In this document: positions 12,733 through 25,600 of the stretch, in pieces
Layout: the number at the start of each line of letters is the position of its first letter
How positions within the stretch are numbered: position 1 is the stretch's first letter
Assembly: GCA_958510875.1 (NCBI GenBank)
Contig: OY294068.1
Span: forward strand, 23,726,297 to 23,790,296
Length of the DNA stretch: 64,000 bases
Direction of reading: 5' to 3'
Origin: Endomychus coccineus
Taxonomy: Eukaryota > Arthropoda > Insecta > Coleoptera > Endomychidae
Program-made: the position numbers and the translations under genes
The notes under the pieces: generated by a model
Database searches by the model: none
The model's input: the letters and a program-made list of their open reading frames with translations, nothing else
Told to the model about the DNA's origin: nothing

Positions 12733-14849
12733 GAAAATTAAAACAGAGTGTTAATGTGACCTATTTCCCGAGAATTTTTATATATAAAGAATATAACATT
12801 AAACGTCATTATGAAACGAAACATTTTCAAAACTACTCAAAATATTCAGGAAGTTTGCGGACAGAAAAATTTGAAGCTCTTGAAATTGCGAAACGTGGAA
12901 AACCATTCACCGATGGAGAAAGAATACATGTCGCCAAACTCGTAGTCCCTCGCTCAGCCACCAGCTGGCGCATGGATCGAAGTATGTTGTCAGGATTAGG
13001 CACCATCACGGTCCTATATACAGGTCTGGAAACTCGTGGCTGTTGAAATGTGCCCCGAAAAGGTACATTTATTTAAAACTGTCAGTTTGTCAGCAAACGC
13101 AGTGGCTTGGAGGGTAGAAGTCATCGCAGAAAATATATCATCTCAACTGTCTGACAAAAATGGACATCTTGAGTGGTTTTCTCTGGCCTTGGATGAGTCA
13201 ATGGATGTGTCAGAAATTGCTCAGGTGTTGATTTTTATTCGAGGAGTAGATAAAAGGTATGAAGTGTATGAAGATGATATTGATAGTATTCACGGCACGA
13301 CTACTGGGGAAAATATTTTTAAGAGAGTTGAAAATGCCATTAATAAAAAAAACCTTCGTTGGAAAAACTTGAAATCTATTACTACTGATGGAGGCAAAAA
13401 CATGTGGTAAAAATGAAGGAGTGGTTGCTCTTGTGTCAAAGACTGTAGAAAATGATGGTGGTTTTAAACCATTAGTCTTACATTGTATCATTCATCAGCA
13501 GTCCTTGTGCGGGAAATGTTTGGATATATCAGAAGTTTTAAAACCAGTCCTGTCAGTTGTTAATTTTATCAGATTATCTGGGCTGAATCACCGACAATTC
13601 CGCGAGTTTCTTGAAGAGACTGGAGAAAATGACTTTCCATATCATACTGCCATACGCAGGCTTAGTTGCGGAAAGTCGTTCGGTGCTTTTTTGAACTTCG
13701 AGCAGTGATCGAAATTTTTTTTAATGAAACGCATCGCGCTCTTACCAAATTACAATATAGCGAATGGTTGTGAAAGTTAGCATTCGATATCGATTTGACA
13801 AAGCATATGAACGAACTAAATTTGAAATTGCAAGAACACCAGCTTCTCCCTGATTTATTTATACACTAATACCAAATCGTTCCGGCAGAAAATAATACTA
13901 TTTCAATCACAATTACGTGAAAAACGTTTCACACATTTTGAAACATGTGAAATATTCAGCCACACTACTGAGACTGAGATTCTAGTCGATTTTGCAATCG
14001 ACGCTTTGAGTGCTTTGAAGATAAATTTTGATACTCGTTTCTCAGATTTCGATGTCATTGTGAATTAAATTAAGATTTTTCAAAATACTTTTGATACTGA
14101 CATTGAAACAATAGCCCGGAACTTCAAATGGAAATTATTGTTTTACAGTAAAGTGATATAATTAAGAACAAATATCAAAACTCATCTTTGTTTGAATTTT
14201 ATAAGAGTCTTCCACTGGTACAATTTGATAATTTGCATTTTTTGTTTTTGGTACTAGTTACTTGTGTGAGAAAACATTCTCCAAAATGAAGTACACAAAG
14301 AATGTTTACAGATCTAAGTTAACCGATGAGCATCTTGAATCTCTTTTAATACAAGTAACATTGATCCACAACTAGAAACTATTGTCAGTGGAATACCACA
14401 CTTACATAAATCTCATTAGTATTTTATATGTTATATTGTTTATATGTTTATGTGCTTATATGTTATAATGTTATCGAGATCCATTTCAATCATTTGTTAG
14501 TTATTATGCTTAAGTTAGATTCTCTGCGTATTATACTTGTCATTAAACTTTACCCAGCAAGTAAATAAAACCGAGTAATTAACATTATGTGTCTTTTTAT
14601 CCAACTTATCACAGCAACAATAACAACAATTAGCCATTAGCTGTCGCGGACCGGATTGATGACACTGGCGGGCCGTAGTTTGGAGACCCCTGAATTAAAC
14701 AATCGAAAGACTTTATTGTGACGATTGAAAACCTTAATCGAATAAGCATATTCGCAGCATCGTGTATATAAAATGTCCATCGATAATTCCAGAGAAGTAA
14801 AAGTACACCTGTTGAGGTGCAACGTGCATCCTGTAAAATGAAAGACTTT

Positions 14850-15690
14850 GCCTAAAACGGAAATGGAGAAAGTAGATCATCTGAATTCAGCGAAAGGTCA
14901 TAAAAACTAAAGCAATGAGTGATTACATTAATTTGCTCGGAATTAAAACGTAAGTGTAACAAACAGAATTGTTTGCGGCCCGCTGAACGTTTCTTTAGTA
15001 TTCATAGTGACCTTAACAGTTATGTAAATAAATCATAGCGAGATCCTACCACTTTTCCCATAATCATCCACGCTATGACCTGCTAAGGATACACCGCTAA
15101 CTGACTGTGACGTAGCGATGCTACGTCACGGTATCTCACAACTGTTATATTTGGACGGTCGTTTCACATTTTCGGCGAATGATTCATACAGACCCGCCGT
15201 GAACATGTGAATTCGAAATTTATCAGGAAGATTTAGTAATTTACTATATTACGAACAAATATTGGATGTTGAGTATTAAATGTAACAATGTAAACACTAT
15301 AGTCGTAATTTTAGTTCCTTTTGAAGATAAACCAATATTCGCTATTCGATTAACCGTGTTTTGTTTTATTAACTGATTATATGAGAAATACAGACATTTC
15401 ACCTCACCCAGACCGAATCCAAAAAAGTGAACAAACCACCAAAGAATAATAGAATAGAATAGAACAGGTCTTTATTCAATTGGGCCATTACATCGTAGAA
15501 TAAGTCAATAGTTTACATATACGTGTATGTTAATAAAATAATTCAATACAATCATATAAAAAAAAGAACAAATCACATATTGAAAAGTGGAAACCAATAA
15601 TGATAACCATAAAAACACAGTACTCAGACCAAGTTATACATTTAAATATTTAATTTAATATTTAAAGTTTAACTGAGTGAAATGTCATCT
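14850..15690. other. Between the hAT and Tigger relics, little recognised
   Basis: No coding similarity seen. 15440-15560 in reverse ends gaataaagacctgttctatt followed by further TTCTA units, which looks like the 3' tail of a minus-strand LINE. Confidence 0.4.
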
Positions 15691-16775
15691 TCTTCTTCAA
15701 AAGCCTCACCTTCTTGGATCGTTTCCATAAATCCACCCTTTTGGAAACAGTTGGAACATTTTTCCATGCTGCAACTATCCACACCATAGTACTTGACGAA
15801 TCTATTCTTTTTTCTGCTTTTTCGAAATTATCTTCGGTGTTCGTGAAAGCCTTCTGTTCAAAAATTTTCTATATTTTATTTGAAAATTTTTTATAATCCC
15901 TTGATCCAGTTGTTGACAATGAGACGTTTTCCAATTCTATTTTTGAGTGTGAAGTGGCGTTATCCAACAATAGAAGAACTTTTCTACCCTAGTCTTCCAT
16001 TTTTTTGTCAAAGTTTTTCTACCAAAAACTCATTATCTCTGTTGTCATTCAAGCTCTTATAATGAATAGACATTCTATGGGCAATTTAACTAAAGGCGCT
16101 TCTTTGAAACATTGTGGTTTTTTGTTTTTTCCTATAACTAGTGGATTTTCCTTCTCACCATTTATGTTACAGCCGAAGATAAACGTCACTCTCTGTTTAG
16201 CTGATTTTTTTCCATCACATTTACCACCCTTGAATGCAGAAGTTTTGTTTGGCATTGCCAAATAGTTTGGTCCGGTTTCGTCAAAATTGAAAATATCTTT
16301 GTTTCATAGTCCTTGATAATTGATGCCAATTTAATTTTCCAATCTTCCGATTTACTTTGCCCGCGTCAGCGGCCTCACCGCAAATTGTTTTAAACTTGAT
16401 GTCGTGTCTCTTGCAAAACCTATTTAGCCAACCATTTGAAGCCTGAAATACGCTAATTTTCAAATTTTCGGATACTTCTAGAGATTTTTCCCTTATCAAG
16501 GGTCCCGATATAGAAATATTTTTATTTCTAGCTTTGAAAAACCGATCAAAAACTATTTAGTCAACAGATTTTTGAAAATTTCCGTTTTTAAACTGCATTA
16601 GCGCCTCCTTCAAAAAGTTTCTCAACCCCATTTTATTCTTGAGAACATCATTCACTTGTGTTCTTCCAACACTAAACTTGTCCGCCAACTGTTGCGCACT
16701 GGTACCGTATTTTTCGCTTTACTCGATAATTTCACATTTTTCTATAAGAAACAAACGTTTACGTTTCAGAGACAT
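15690..16775 (-). pseudogene. Tigger/pogo transposase (CENP-B-like), decayed
   Basis: ATG complement at 16775: MSLKRKRLFLIEKCEIIE, then TSAQQLADKFSVGRTQVND (N-terminal HTH), SVFQASNGWLNRFCKRHDIK (CENP-B-type second HTH), GEAADAG, and after a frameshift DETGPNYLAMPNKT and GCNINGEKENPLVIGKNKKP of the DDE domain. An in-frame stop follows SEKYG's upstream codon and later frames are lost. Terminal repeats were not identified. Confidence 0.8.
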
Positions 16776-16799
16776 ATTGCTGGTCTCAGGGGAAAACAT

Positions 16800-17290
16800 T
16801 TAGCTAAATATTTTTTTTCATAAATTTTAGATCTTTCTGAAGAATTATAAATCCGATTATTATTCCCGGAAATTCCTTCCTACAAACAGACAGCCAGGCC
16901 AGCCACCAATTGTTTATTGCTTACAACCATTCTTAGGAAGGAGGGTCAGGTCGATTGACAGTTATTGCCGACCGATATTAAGGGTGGCAATTGCATAAAG
17001 TTTAGTCAAAACGCGGTTGTTGAAAGTGACCGTAACCGTTTCCAAAAAGTTACGCTATTAAGAAGTTCCTTAGTAAAGTTAGTTGTAAAGTTAGATAGTT
17101 GTCAACGGTCGTCCCGTGGGGAAGAGGTCTTAAGGTTGGGCGGTTTGCCCTAACCTGACCCGTGGTCCTGGTGGAGGCATAGGGGATTGAAACACAACAC
17201 TTAAAAATAGTTACTTTACTTAAGGTAGAGCTTGACGCCATTACGACTTATAGTCTCGCTCTACATAATAATAATTTGTACACCTGAATG
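16800..17290. other. No gene recognised
   Basis: Contains a short hairpin ggttgggcggtttgccctaa (with CC following) near 17133. No protein or RNA family recognised. Confidence 0.3.
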
Positions 17291-17309
17291 AATATCTTAT
17301 ATCAATATC

Positions 17310-17575
17310 TTAAAGGCTCAAGATTTGATATAGACAATTATCGTCCAATTGCATTCAAAATATTCATTCAGATTATAAAATGATTTTTCTAGTAAGTGAG
17401 ATTTTAATTTTTTCTTAAATGCATGTTTTGAACTTGTGCATCTTTCGTAAAATTTTAAAATAGGGCAAACCTGTAATTTTTGAACAAATGAACAGATTTT
17501 GATGTAATTGGGCTCATAAGATTTGGGAATTCGATTGAAAAAAATGTGGGTTATTGGATTTTCTTGCAAAATTTT
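17310..17575 (-). pseudogene. LINE ORF2 C-terminal relic
   Basis: The minus-strand frame contains FVQKLQVCPILKFYERC and later KKKLKSHLLEKSFYNLNEYF, the usual last residues of jockey/CR1-like ORF2 (LK..L.E..FY...EF). No RT domain remains. Confidence 0.45.
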
Positions 17576-18589
17576 TTATGAATTTTAACACGTGAAAAAT
17601 GGCCATTTTCTGGAGATGATTTATCTAATTATATAACTTTGAAAATAAGCACAAAAAATAGCTAGAATTGGTTACTCAGGGGTTTTCAAGGGTGCTTAAC
17701 AGGACTATGGAATTCAAAATAGTTTATAATGCACTCGGGGCTCAAATGTTAAATACTATTTCTCAACTCTAATAACGTCACCCTGCAGCTTTTATGAAAT
17801 AAAAACTAGTTTTCATACAGATCATATTAGTACATGATCTCCATGGTATTTCTTATATGATAGCAATCTGAAACAATTAAATGTTGCTCAAAACTATATG
17901 TTGAAATTAATTCTTAAGAAACACAAACGATATCCCACAGAACAACTATATAATGAAACATTATTTAATGTACGATCACTATTTTCATAAATCTTGTTTA
18001 TTTATTTTCCAAAAGCGCAATTTCCCAATTCAAATCTCACGTATACAGAGTGGCCCAGTTTCGAAAGCGGAAACTTTACAGGCAGACAGATAACTATAAA
18101 ATAATATTAGTTTGTTCCATAAACTATATTCGAAAAATGCTTCGTTACAAAGATACAGGGTGTCAAAATTTTTATAAAAAAATCCAGATTTAATAATATT
18201 TTTAAAACTACTTTAGATATTTAAGTGAAATTTGACACGTTTGAATAGATAATTTAAATACATCTTTTTACGTAAAAAATATTATTTTACTTTCACCAGT
18301 GGCGTGCTTACAGACACATTTTCCGCTATTTTTCATAAAAAATATGGTACACCACTGTTTTTTATAGGAAAAAAAAATTATTTCTAGAATCCTTGTTCAA
18401 TTTACAACAAAAAAGGCTCTTTACTTTTTTTGTTTGACACATCGTTTGCCAGTAAAAAATTAAAATACCCGATTTATAGAAAACAATTAAACAAAAACGA
18501 AAATAAGAAATTTAATTAGTGACTTACAACAACAATAACAAAACGAAAGAAAATTAAAGGTAAAATCACAAAAATTGCTCGAAATGTAG

Positions 18590-18725
18590 TCCACTCACCT
18601 CAATACATTTTCGACATCTACTCACTAACGCATTTACTGCAGCAGATACTTCATGAAGATTTTGCCGCATATCATAGCAGGCTTGCTGAATTCTTAAAAT
18701 TAAATCTTCCCAGAAAAAAAATAAA
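18590..18725 (-). pseudogene. Tc1/IS630-type transposase C-terminal relic
   Basis: Minus strand reads WEDLILRIQQACYDMRQNLH then EVSAAVNALVSRCRKCIEVS and GLHFEQFL with a stop. The R..KCIE..G.HFE ending is typical of insect IS630/Tc1-class transposases. The flank at 18045-18200 carries acagggtg-type sequence common in such elements. Confidence 0.5.
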
Positions 18726-19558
18726 ACCTAATTATTCAAATTGCTGGGGCAATATTTTAGTCAGCTCCACTCGCTATTACCCGCCCCTGATCAAATTTTG
18801 TAGAATCCGTTTAATCAATGAATTCGGCCTAAGAACTTTAACAATACCAAATTTCCTTCAACGATCTTGCGACGTTTAGAAATTATTGATAAACAACCAT
18901 CTTCAAACTTTCACATTTTCGTATCCCGAAAATGAATAATTTTTCGACCCATGTTTATAGAAACTTTTACCTGTATTTTAGACATAGAATAAGCTGGGTG
19001 AAATATTGATCCTTCATTTCAGGACATTCTGTATACTTTCTCTTTCGTAGTTACAGAATCAAAACTATTCTGCTTCCTGCGAGTCTGGAATTGAATAACA
19101 AGACCTTCATTTAATAACGAAATATGTGTGTAATGTGTGTAGAGAAAGTCTAAATACTATAGCAAGATTCAATTTATAGTTGTATTTGCGTTGTTCCTCT
19201 CTAAGCAGACAAATTTCGCAATCAATATTTTGAATAGCGTATTTGTAAATTTACTTACGTAGGATGCAATTAAGGACTGATTTAAAAATCTTCACCCACT
19301 CAAGATACGAATTTATTATGTAATATGATTAACTATATGAAGTGAATGTTAATTGACATCTGGGTAGCGAATTATTATTGATAATAAATACGTTTTATAA
19401 ACCGACAGATTAAAATATTTAGAGTAAATTTATTCGCAATTGAAATATAATTACAACAGGCAAGTATTATGTGGTTTTTTCTACAGATAACTGGTTTAAC
19501 CATTGATTCAATGTTCAATATGCGAAATTCAGCTTATAATATCAACATTTTGGGTTTA

Positions 19559-20640
19559 CGAGGGCAAGGTGAAAAGTCTCTGCAAAATTAAACAAGAAAT
19601 GATTTATTTAATCAAAACATATTGTCTTTCTCAACATAATAAATAGATAAAAATCGCAGAGGGTAAATCTGAAGAACATGGTGGATGACGAACCAATTCG
19701 TAGCGCAATTCATGCAATTTTGCTATTGAGACTGTGGATCTGTGCGCCGGTGCGTTGTCCTGGTGAAAGGGCACTTTTTTCTTTGGCCTCTTTCGTTTAA
19801 AATCGACGTCCAATCGATTCAATAGCTCTGCATAATTCAAGGCGGTGATCGTTATGCCTTTTTCAAGGTAATTGATATGGACGATACCGTGTGCATCCCA
19901 AAAAACTGTCGTCATGACTTTGTTGATCGATACTTTGGCTTTTTTTGGCTTGATTCACCAGACAAGTCCACTGTTTCGACTGTTGTTTGGTTTCTGGTGT
20001 GTTGTGATGGATTCATGTTGCGTTCACGGTTACGAATCGGCCAAAAAGTCTTTCTTATAGCGGTTGAACATCGCCAAACACTCCTTTGAAGTTGTCACAC
20101 GGTCGCACTTGTTGTCAACAGAGAGCAAATGAAATGCGGCACCCATTTGGCAGACAGTTTTCTCATGTTCAAAAATTTATTCAAAATGTTCAGTACCTGT
20201 TCGGTTGAGATGCCCTTAACCTCAGCAATATCGTGCACTTTAACTCGCCGATCGTCCAATATCATACCATCGATTTCTGGCGTTGTAACCTCAATTGGAC
20301 GACCAAAATGTTCGGTGTCCTTTGTGGTCATATTACCACAACGAAAATCAGCAAACCACTTTTGAATCGTTCCAATCGATGGTAAAGACTCCCCATAATG
20401 TTCAACAAGCAATGCCACGCAAGAAATAATGTTTAATCAAGACGTGAAATTCACTTTTTTCCATGTTTACATAAATCTTCAAGGTTACTTGCTATTGATG
20501 GGTGTCAAAACAGAACTGAATAGCATATCAGTGTGAAAATTCTAATGCGTTCTGGTTAAAGATGGTCACACATGTCACAAGGGATTTTCGATTGTGGCGC
20601 CATCTGTTTTAGGTTTCAGGGACTTTTCACTTTGCTCTCG
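19559..20640 (-). mobile_element. Mariner family copy 2
   Basis: TA duplications at both sides; ends cgagggcaaggtgaaaag and cttttcactttgctctcg are inverted. The minus-strand product keeps ALLVEHYGESLPSIGTIQKW, MTTKDTEHFGRPIEVTTPEI and NKFLNMRKLSAKWVPHF, then a frameshift, then MTTVFWDAHGIVHINYLEKG (second catalytic Asp, FWDA) and KVPFHQDNAPAHRST, where the third Asp is near PPCSSDLPS. It is about 0.2 kb shorter than a full mariner. Confidence 0.9.
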
Positions 20641-20719
20641 TATATATTATGTGAGGTTTAATACAAAGCTAGTGATACTATATAAAGGAACACTGTGGAA
20701 TGAAACCTTTTTTCACTTA

Positions 20720-20880
20720 ACTTGTAACTTAAAAAAATCAATTTTCAACTGCGATGCACCCATTGTCAAAGACATATGTAAACTCAAGTTTACATAATAT
20801 GTCGCAGTTGAAAAGTACTTTAGATAAGTTACAATTTGAGTTGGATGGGTGTTAGTGTAAACTAAGTGTAACTAAATTAT
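20720..20880. repeat. Short inverted repeat
   Basis: attttcaactgcgatgcacc pairs loosely with cgcagttgaaaa around a small loop that contains tgtaaactcaagtttacata. Nothing else recognised. Confidence 0.4.
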
Positions 20881-21069
20881 ACAAAGCGAGTGATTTGCAT
20901 AGCAAATCCAATTGGCATTGTTATACACAATATTGAATAACCTTTTCGTTTTTGCAACAATCTATTACACTATAAATAAGAAATAATCACCTTTCTATAC
21001 TAAAAATATTATTGAAGTACTAAGGACCTCTGAGCTAGCACGTAGTATCATCAGAGTAAACTAAATTAG

Positions 21070-22260
21070 CAATCAAAATGTGCTTGTTTAAATACTATTT
21101 GGGGTTAATGATGCAAACAAGGGATTATTCTCAGCAGGAGATAAATCGGAATTTAATAAATTTCTTTTTCGTTTATACATATCCATTCCTTCTAAATTAC
21201 ATAGAATTTGTGTCTGTGCTGTTTTTAAAAGTGATAAGCTTACTTGTGACCTGTATTTTGAATGTTCGGCTAACTCTGATTTGTCACCATTATTTTTGTT
21301 TATATGGGCAAAATATTCTTTATACCAAGGTAAAATGTTTCTTTCAGTTTGACCCACATAGCATTTTGAACCCGATTCTCAATCGATTTTGTAAATCTTT
21401 ATCAAAAATGTTGCCTAAAGGGTTTTTTTTTATCTTTTTTACATCTATAAACGGGTTGTAATGCATATTACTGAAGGATGATAAGTGAAAATGTTGAATG
21501 TCATTGAACTATTTGAAGGTAGTGACTCTAATTTGGTTAGTTGGATTCGATTCAATTTCCTTTTTTTATTTAGAAATTAAATTATTGATCAAAGATTTGT
21601 AATAACCATTGCTCAACGCTATTTGCCAAAGTTTCTCCACTACGTTGTTATAGCCGGTTCAAAGGGACGTCAATAATCTAGGAACAATACTATTAAATGG
21701 AACTATTTTATAATTTAATGGTGTAACTGAATCAACAGGAGTATATACATATTTGCTTGAGTGAGTTTTCTGTATATATGTTGAATTCCAAGTGATTATC
21801 ATTTATTATAATGTTATAATATCAAGGAATGGAAGCTGCTTCTCCGTTTTTTTTTCGACAGTGAATATCAGTGAATCAAATTGACTATTAAGTGTGTTCA
21901 AAGCCACGTAAATCAGAAACTTTACTAATAACCGCGAAAATATCATCGACATATCTATACCAAACTGATTTAATTATGATTTTAGGGAGGTTTCAAGTTC
22001 GCTTAGAAAAATATTGGCCAAAAAAGAGAGGGGGTTGCCCATTGCACATCCGCTTGTTTTTGTTAACAGTGAAATAACTTAGCTCCATACATAAAGACGT
22101 GAGGACCACGTACTCTGTGCAGTTAGTATCGAGGATATTGATATTTGAAAGCCATTTATTCAGAACGTTTATCGACTCAGGGATTGGGGTATTTGTAAAT
22201 CGGTACAAATTAAATGATCACTATTTAAATTTTATGAACAGTACACTTTACCAGTATTTT
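21070..22260 (-). pseudogene. Penelope-like element: RT and GIY-YIG endonuclease, decayed
   Basis: Minus strand, in order: NVLNKWLSNIN, YVVLTSLCMELSYFTVNKNK, CNGQPPLFFGQYFSKRT (damaged GxPxGNPLSP box), SVWYRYVDDIFAVISKVSDL with the catalytic YVDD, NDNHLEFNIYRKLTQ, then YKIDXESGSKCYVGQTERN and AHINKNNGDKSELAEHSKYR of the GIY-YIG domain (YVGQT). Stops and frameshifts lie between the parts. RT plus C-terminal GIY-YIG defines Penelope-like elements. Confidence 0.8.
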
Positions 22261-22510
22261 ATTTCAAATGGTCAGTTTGATAATATATTTTGGGAATATT
22301 GGGTTTGTAGGGTAGTTTATTTGAAAGTTTGTTTTGTAATCGATTGAACTTTATATTATATTTTTATACTATATTTATGTCTTTACTATATCGCTTGTAA
22401 ACAGAACTTTCTATGTATTTGACACGAAAATAAATCTATTTCTATTAACAGCTTCTATACTCCACTATTTGAATGAATCTATGCTTATTTTTCTTTGTAA
22501 TTTTTTCCAG

Positions 22511-22627
22511 GATCGAGATGAACAGAGAAAATTAGAAATGAAACACAGGAAAGAGGAAGATGATCTATATAGGAAGTTTGCGAGACATAGAGAAGAAGAA
22601 GAAAGGAGGATGAAAGATGAAATCAGG
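22511..22627 (+). CDS. Hil: Hil exon (first one seen): coiled-coil segment
   Basis: 39 codons in phase 0, between ttttttccag and the donor gtatgt. The product starts DRDEQRKLEMKHRKEEDD and ends RRMKDEIR: almost all Lys, Arg, Glu and Asp, as in the coiled-coil part of hillarin. It is codon-open and GA-rich, unlike the AT-rich intron around it. It is the first exon I can identify; whether the upstream exons lie inside the window is unknown. Confidence 0.88.
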
Positions 22628-25600
22628 GTATGTTGAATTTGTTTAGGGTACAAGAATTAACACTTAATTCCATTATGAATCCTTGTTATTTGTTTAAGCA
22701 GTTAATTTTAGAGATAATCCACCATGCTTGTGGTCTTCACATGGCTTTCTCTATTTATTTCTAAATGCTTTTAGTTGTGGTTTAAACATGTTTATAAATA
22801 TAAGCACCAGTGGCGGCTCGTGAATTTTTGAGAGAGGAGGCGGGACATGAAACGTTTTTGTAAAAATATACTCTATTCACAGCCTTTTATTTTAACCTTT
22901 GCACAGCGACCGTACCAGCTACTTCAGTGACAAAATTGATTGTTACCCAGCAAGAACCAACGTGGAGGTATAGAGTTTCTCTTGCCAAACAATTTTTTTG
23001 TTCGTTTTTTGTCTTTTATTTTTTTTGGAATTTTAGTATTTTTTCTTTTTTTTTGGAATTTTTAATATTTTGTTTTTTTAAATTAATTTTATCAACTTTT
23101 TTTATATATTAACGGAATTCTACGGTCTTTAGTTTGCGAAAAATGATCAATAATATTATCAAAAAATGTATCATGTTGTTTTAAGTGTTTTACTAAATCT
23201 TTTTCAATAGATATTAAACTAACATTGTATAAACGATTTTGGCCCATTGTATTTGGCATGTAAGTTTTAATTCGTTTGAGAGTAGAAAATGATCTCTCCA
23301 CCGATGCCGACGTGACCGAAATGGTTATTAACTTTTTTTATATATTAACGGAATTCTACGGTCTTTAGTTTGCGAAAAATGATCAATAATATTATCAAAA
23401 AATGTATCATTTTGTTTTAAGTGTTTTACTAAATCTTTTTCAATAGATATTAAACTAACATTGTATAAACGATTTTGGCCCATTGTATTTGGCATGTAAG
23501 TTTTAATTCGTTTGAGAGTAGAAAATGATCTCTCCACTGATGCCGACGTGACCGAAATGGTGACTGTCAAACAAAGTAGTTTATAAAACTGAGGTAAAAC
23601 TTGTTGCAAATCATTGTCTATCACATATTTTATCATATCGGCGTGACTGTCATACTGGCCTAAAATATCTTTATCCGAGTATATAACGCATAATTCATTG
23701 TGCCGTGCTATTTTATCAAAAAATTTATATTTTAAAACTAAGTTATCTTAAAGTGTATTGGGGAACTCTTTTGAAAATATTCGAAAAATCTTCTATTCGT
23801 CAAGTCAAAAAACTTCAATTCATGTAAATCGGAAAATCGAATCTCAATTTGACCTTAGTAGTATCTAACATTTCATAAAAAAGTTGTTTATAATGTAGTT
23901 TCTTGTCTACCAAATTATATGTTTTCCTCCTTTTCGCGGGAGGAGCCTCATCAGTTGAAAAATTTTCAAATAAAATATTAAAATGAAATTCTGTATTACG
24001 GAAACTTGAAATTTTTCCAATGAGATGTTTCAAACGATCTCTTGAATAAATTATATCAGTGAATTTATGTTGTAAAATTTGAAAAATAAGATCAGTTTGT
24101 TCAAATATTAATTTAAAATTATCAAGAAAAAACAAAAATTCTTCATTTTCTAAATAAGATTTTAAACCAACAGCAGCATTTAATGAAACCTGATCTGTTG
24201 AAAAGTCATCACTGTTTAATACAAAATCAAATGTTTCAATTAATTTGTCTTTATTTTTATGGATGGTAAATACTGCACGTGATGTAAAATTCCATCGAGT
24301 TGGAGCATTACAGGGAAATCAATGATTTTTTTTAAAACTTCGTCTTGTCTATACTACTATTAGTATTAACAATGATCGATTTTGATAGTTACCTGACACT
24401 ACTAATCCTTTCAAATCCGGTAAAGGCCGTTTATTTAAAAGAAACACTTTTATCATATGTTAATTCACTAAATGGATTTTCTAAAAGGCAGCAACTAACT
24501 CACTAACACTCATTTTAAATTTACAACAGACAACAATCTAACCTTACTTCGCGTGGCATCGCAACACATAACAAGCACTGACTGACCTACTCAGCAGTCG
24601 GCAGAACGCACGTCTCGTATTTCATAGATTGCTAGCGGCTGCCGCAGGCTAGCCTCCAGAGGGTGTTGCCATTTTCGCTGATTTACCCAGTTGGCGTTCG
24701 GACTGGTCGGAAAAACGGCAACTGCGTTGAACAACACATGCTCAGCGTTTGAGATATATAGAGAGTCTAGCCTCAGGGCACTGTTGCCAGATTAAAAATA
24801 ACTACTGAGAACGGGGAATTAATTGTAAAATTTTAACAATTATCAGAGAAACAGGAAATAAAATGGAGAATGATCATTGAGATAAATTGTTGAGGAGGCT
24901 GAACCTCCTAAGCCTCCTTCGAGGAGCCGCCACTGATAAGCACAATGTGTCAAAATCCGAAGAGTATATTGCATTTACTCGAGCTATTTCATTTTTTGAC
25001 TGCATATTCTTAAAATTTGGAAAAAATTACCCAAGAACATTATTTTCTCATTAAAAAATAACCAAAATTTAACAAAATAAGGTGGTGGGATTGTTCCTTG
25101 GAACATGCTGTACATAAGGAACATACTATAGCGTGGATTACTGTAATCTTAGAGCTGGATATATTTGCTCTCATTTTCCCTGTCCTTTTTCTGCATATAT
25201 CCTAACTGATTTCTGAACTGTTGTAATTCCAGTTTCATCAACATTTAAAACTCTTGTAGGTGGAAATTGGTCCATCACTGTGCTCAAATTTTCGTAAAAG
25301 CGAGACTCTTTATCATTATTAAAGGCAGTGATGCGGTTGATGCTGGCTGATCGCTTCTGCTTTTCTCAAACTAATGTTTGGATTTCTTCTGAGAAACCCT
25401 TCGAGCCATGCTTTACCAGCAGACTCACAATTTTGCGAAAATTGACTGTTTATGCAATTTTTTCTTGCGTAGGCGAACGCACATCGTTTTATTTCGATAG
25501 GTGTGTTTGGTTTTTCATTTCGTGCCAAGAGCTACTTTACATCTCAGCAGATCCTCATACTCTACAAAGCACAGATTCGTCCTGTACTCTAGTCCTGGAG

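Larger units (their letters stand above)
11794..12785. mobile_element. Penelope-like terminal-repeat palindrome inserted in the hAT gene
   Basis: It begins attcttgacccagtatgaat, then ctcgggaaataggtcacatc, and ends inverted with gacctatttcccgagaat. Target duplications of about 18 bp: 11776-11793 (aaagaatataacaataaa) and 12786-12803 (one mismatch). The uninterrupted hAT frame across the join would read KEYNIKRHYE. Long duplications fit target-primed insertion rather than DNA transposition. Inside are two left arms (11.83 and 12.36 kb), one right arm and a unique middle (12090-12350), so it is a compound of two copies. Confidence 0.75.
11647..14419 (+). pseudogene. hAT transposase (BED finger, GTF2IRD2/SCAND3-like), interrupted
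   Basis: ATG 11647 starts MEKKRKVDNECRTFEDQ and continues with an N-terminal finger (CLICNETIAVRKEYN). A PLE insertion splits that codon run at 11794-12785. The frame resumes IKRHYETKHFQNYSKYSGSL. Later pieces are AVEMCPEKVHLFKTVSLSAN, WFSLALDESMDVSEIAQVLI (first catalytic Asp), ITTDGGKNMCGKNEGVVALV (second), LHCIIHQQSLCGKC and LNHRQFREFLEETGENDF. The end reads LTDEHLESLL and ETIVSGIPHLHKSH. There are several frameshifts and an internal deletion near 12920-13030, where MITE sequence is present. Confidence 0.85.
11120..14692 (+). mobile_element. hAT transposon (GTF2IRD2-like transposase), carrying other insertions
   Basis: The right end gtagtttggagacccctg (to 14692) and left cagggatctccaagctttcc (from 11120) resemble the CAGGGGTCTCCAAACT terminal repeats of many hAT elements. 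Flanks TATAGAGC and AATTAAAC match poorly, so the exact ends are less sure than for copies A to C. Inside are a possible solo LTR, the transposase relic, a PLE palindrome and MITE pieces. Confidence 0.65.

Noticed and set aside
21078..21461. 127-codon plus-strand frame rich in Phe and Leu
   Set aside because: Antisense to the PLE GIY-YIG coding; low-complexity hydrophobic only because of AT-rich antisense.
1..22500. Upstream Hil exons, including a possible LIM domain
   Set aside because: I looked for charged coiled-coil or Cys-paired exons with splice signals on the plus strand and saw none that I could support.
22465..22653. 62-codon minus-strand frame
   Set aside because: Antisense shadow of the Hil coiled-coil exon at 22511-22627.
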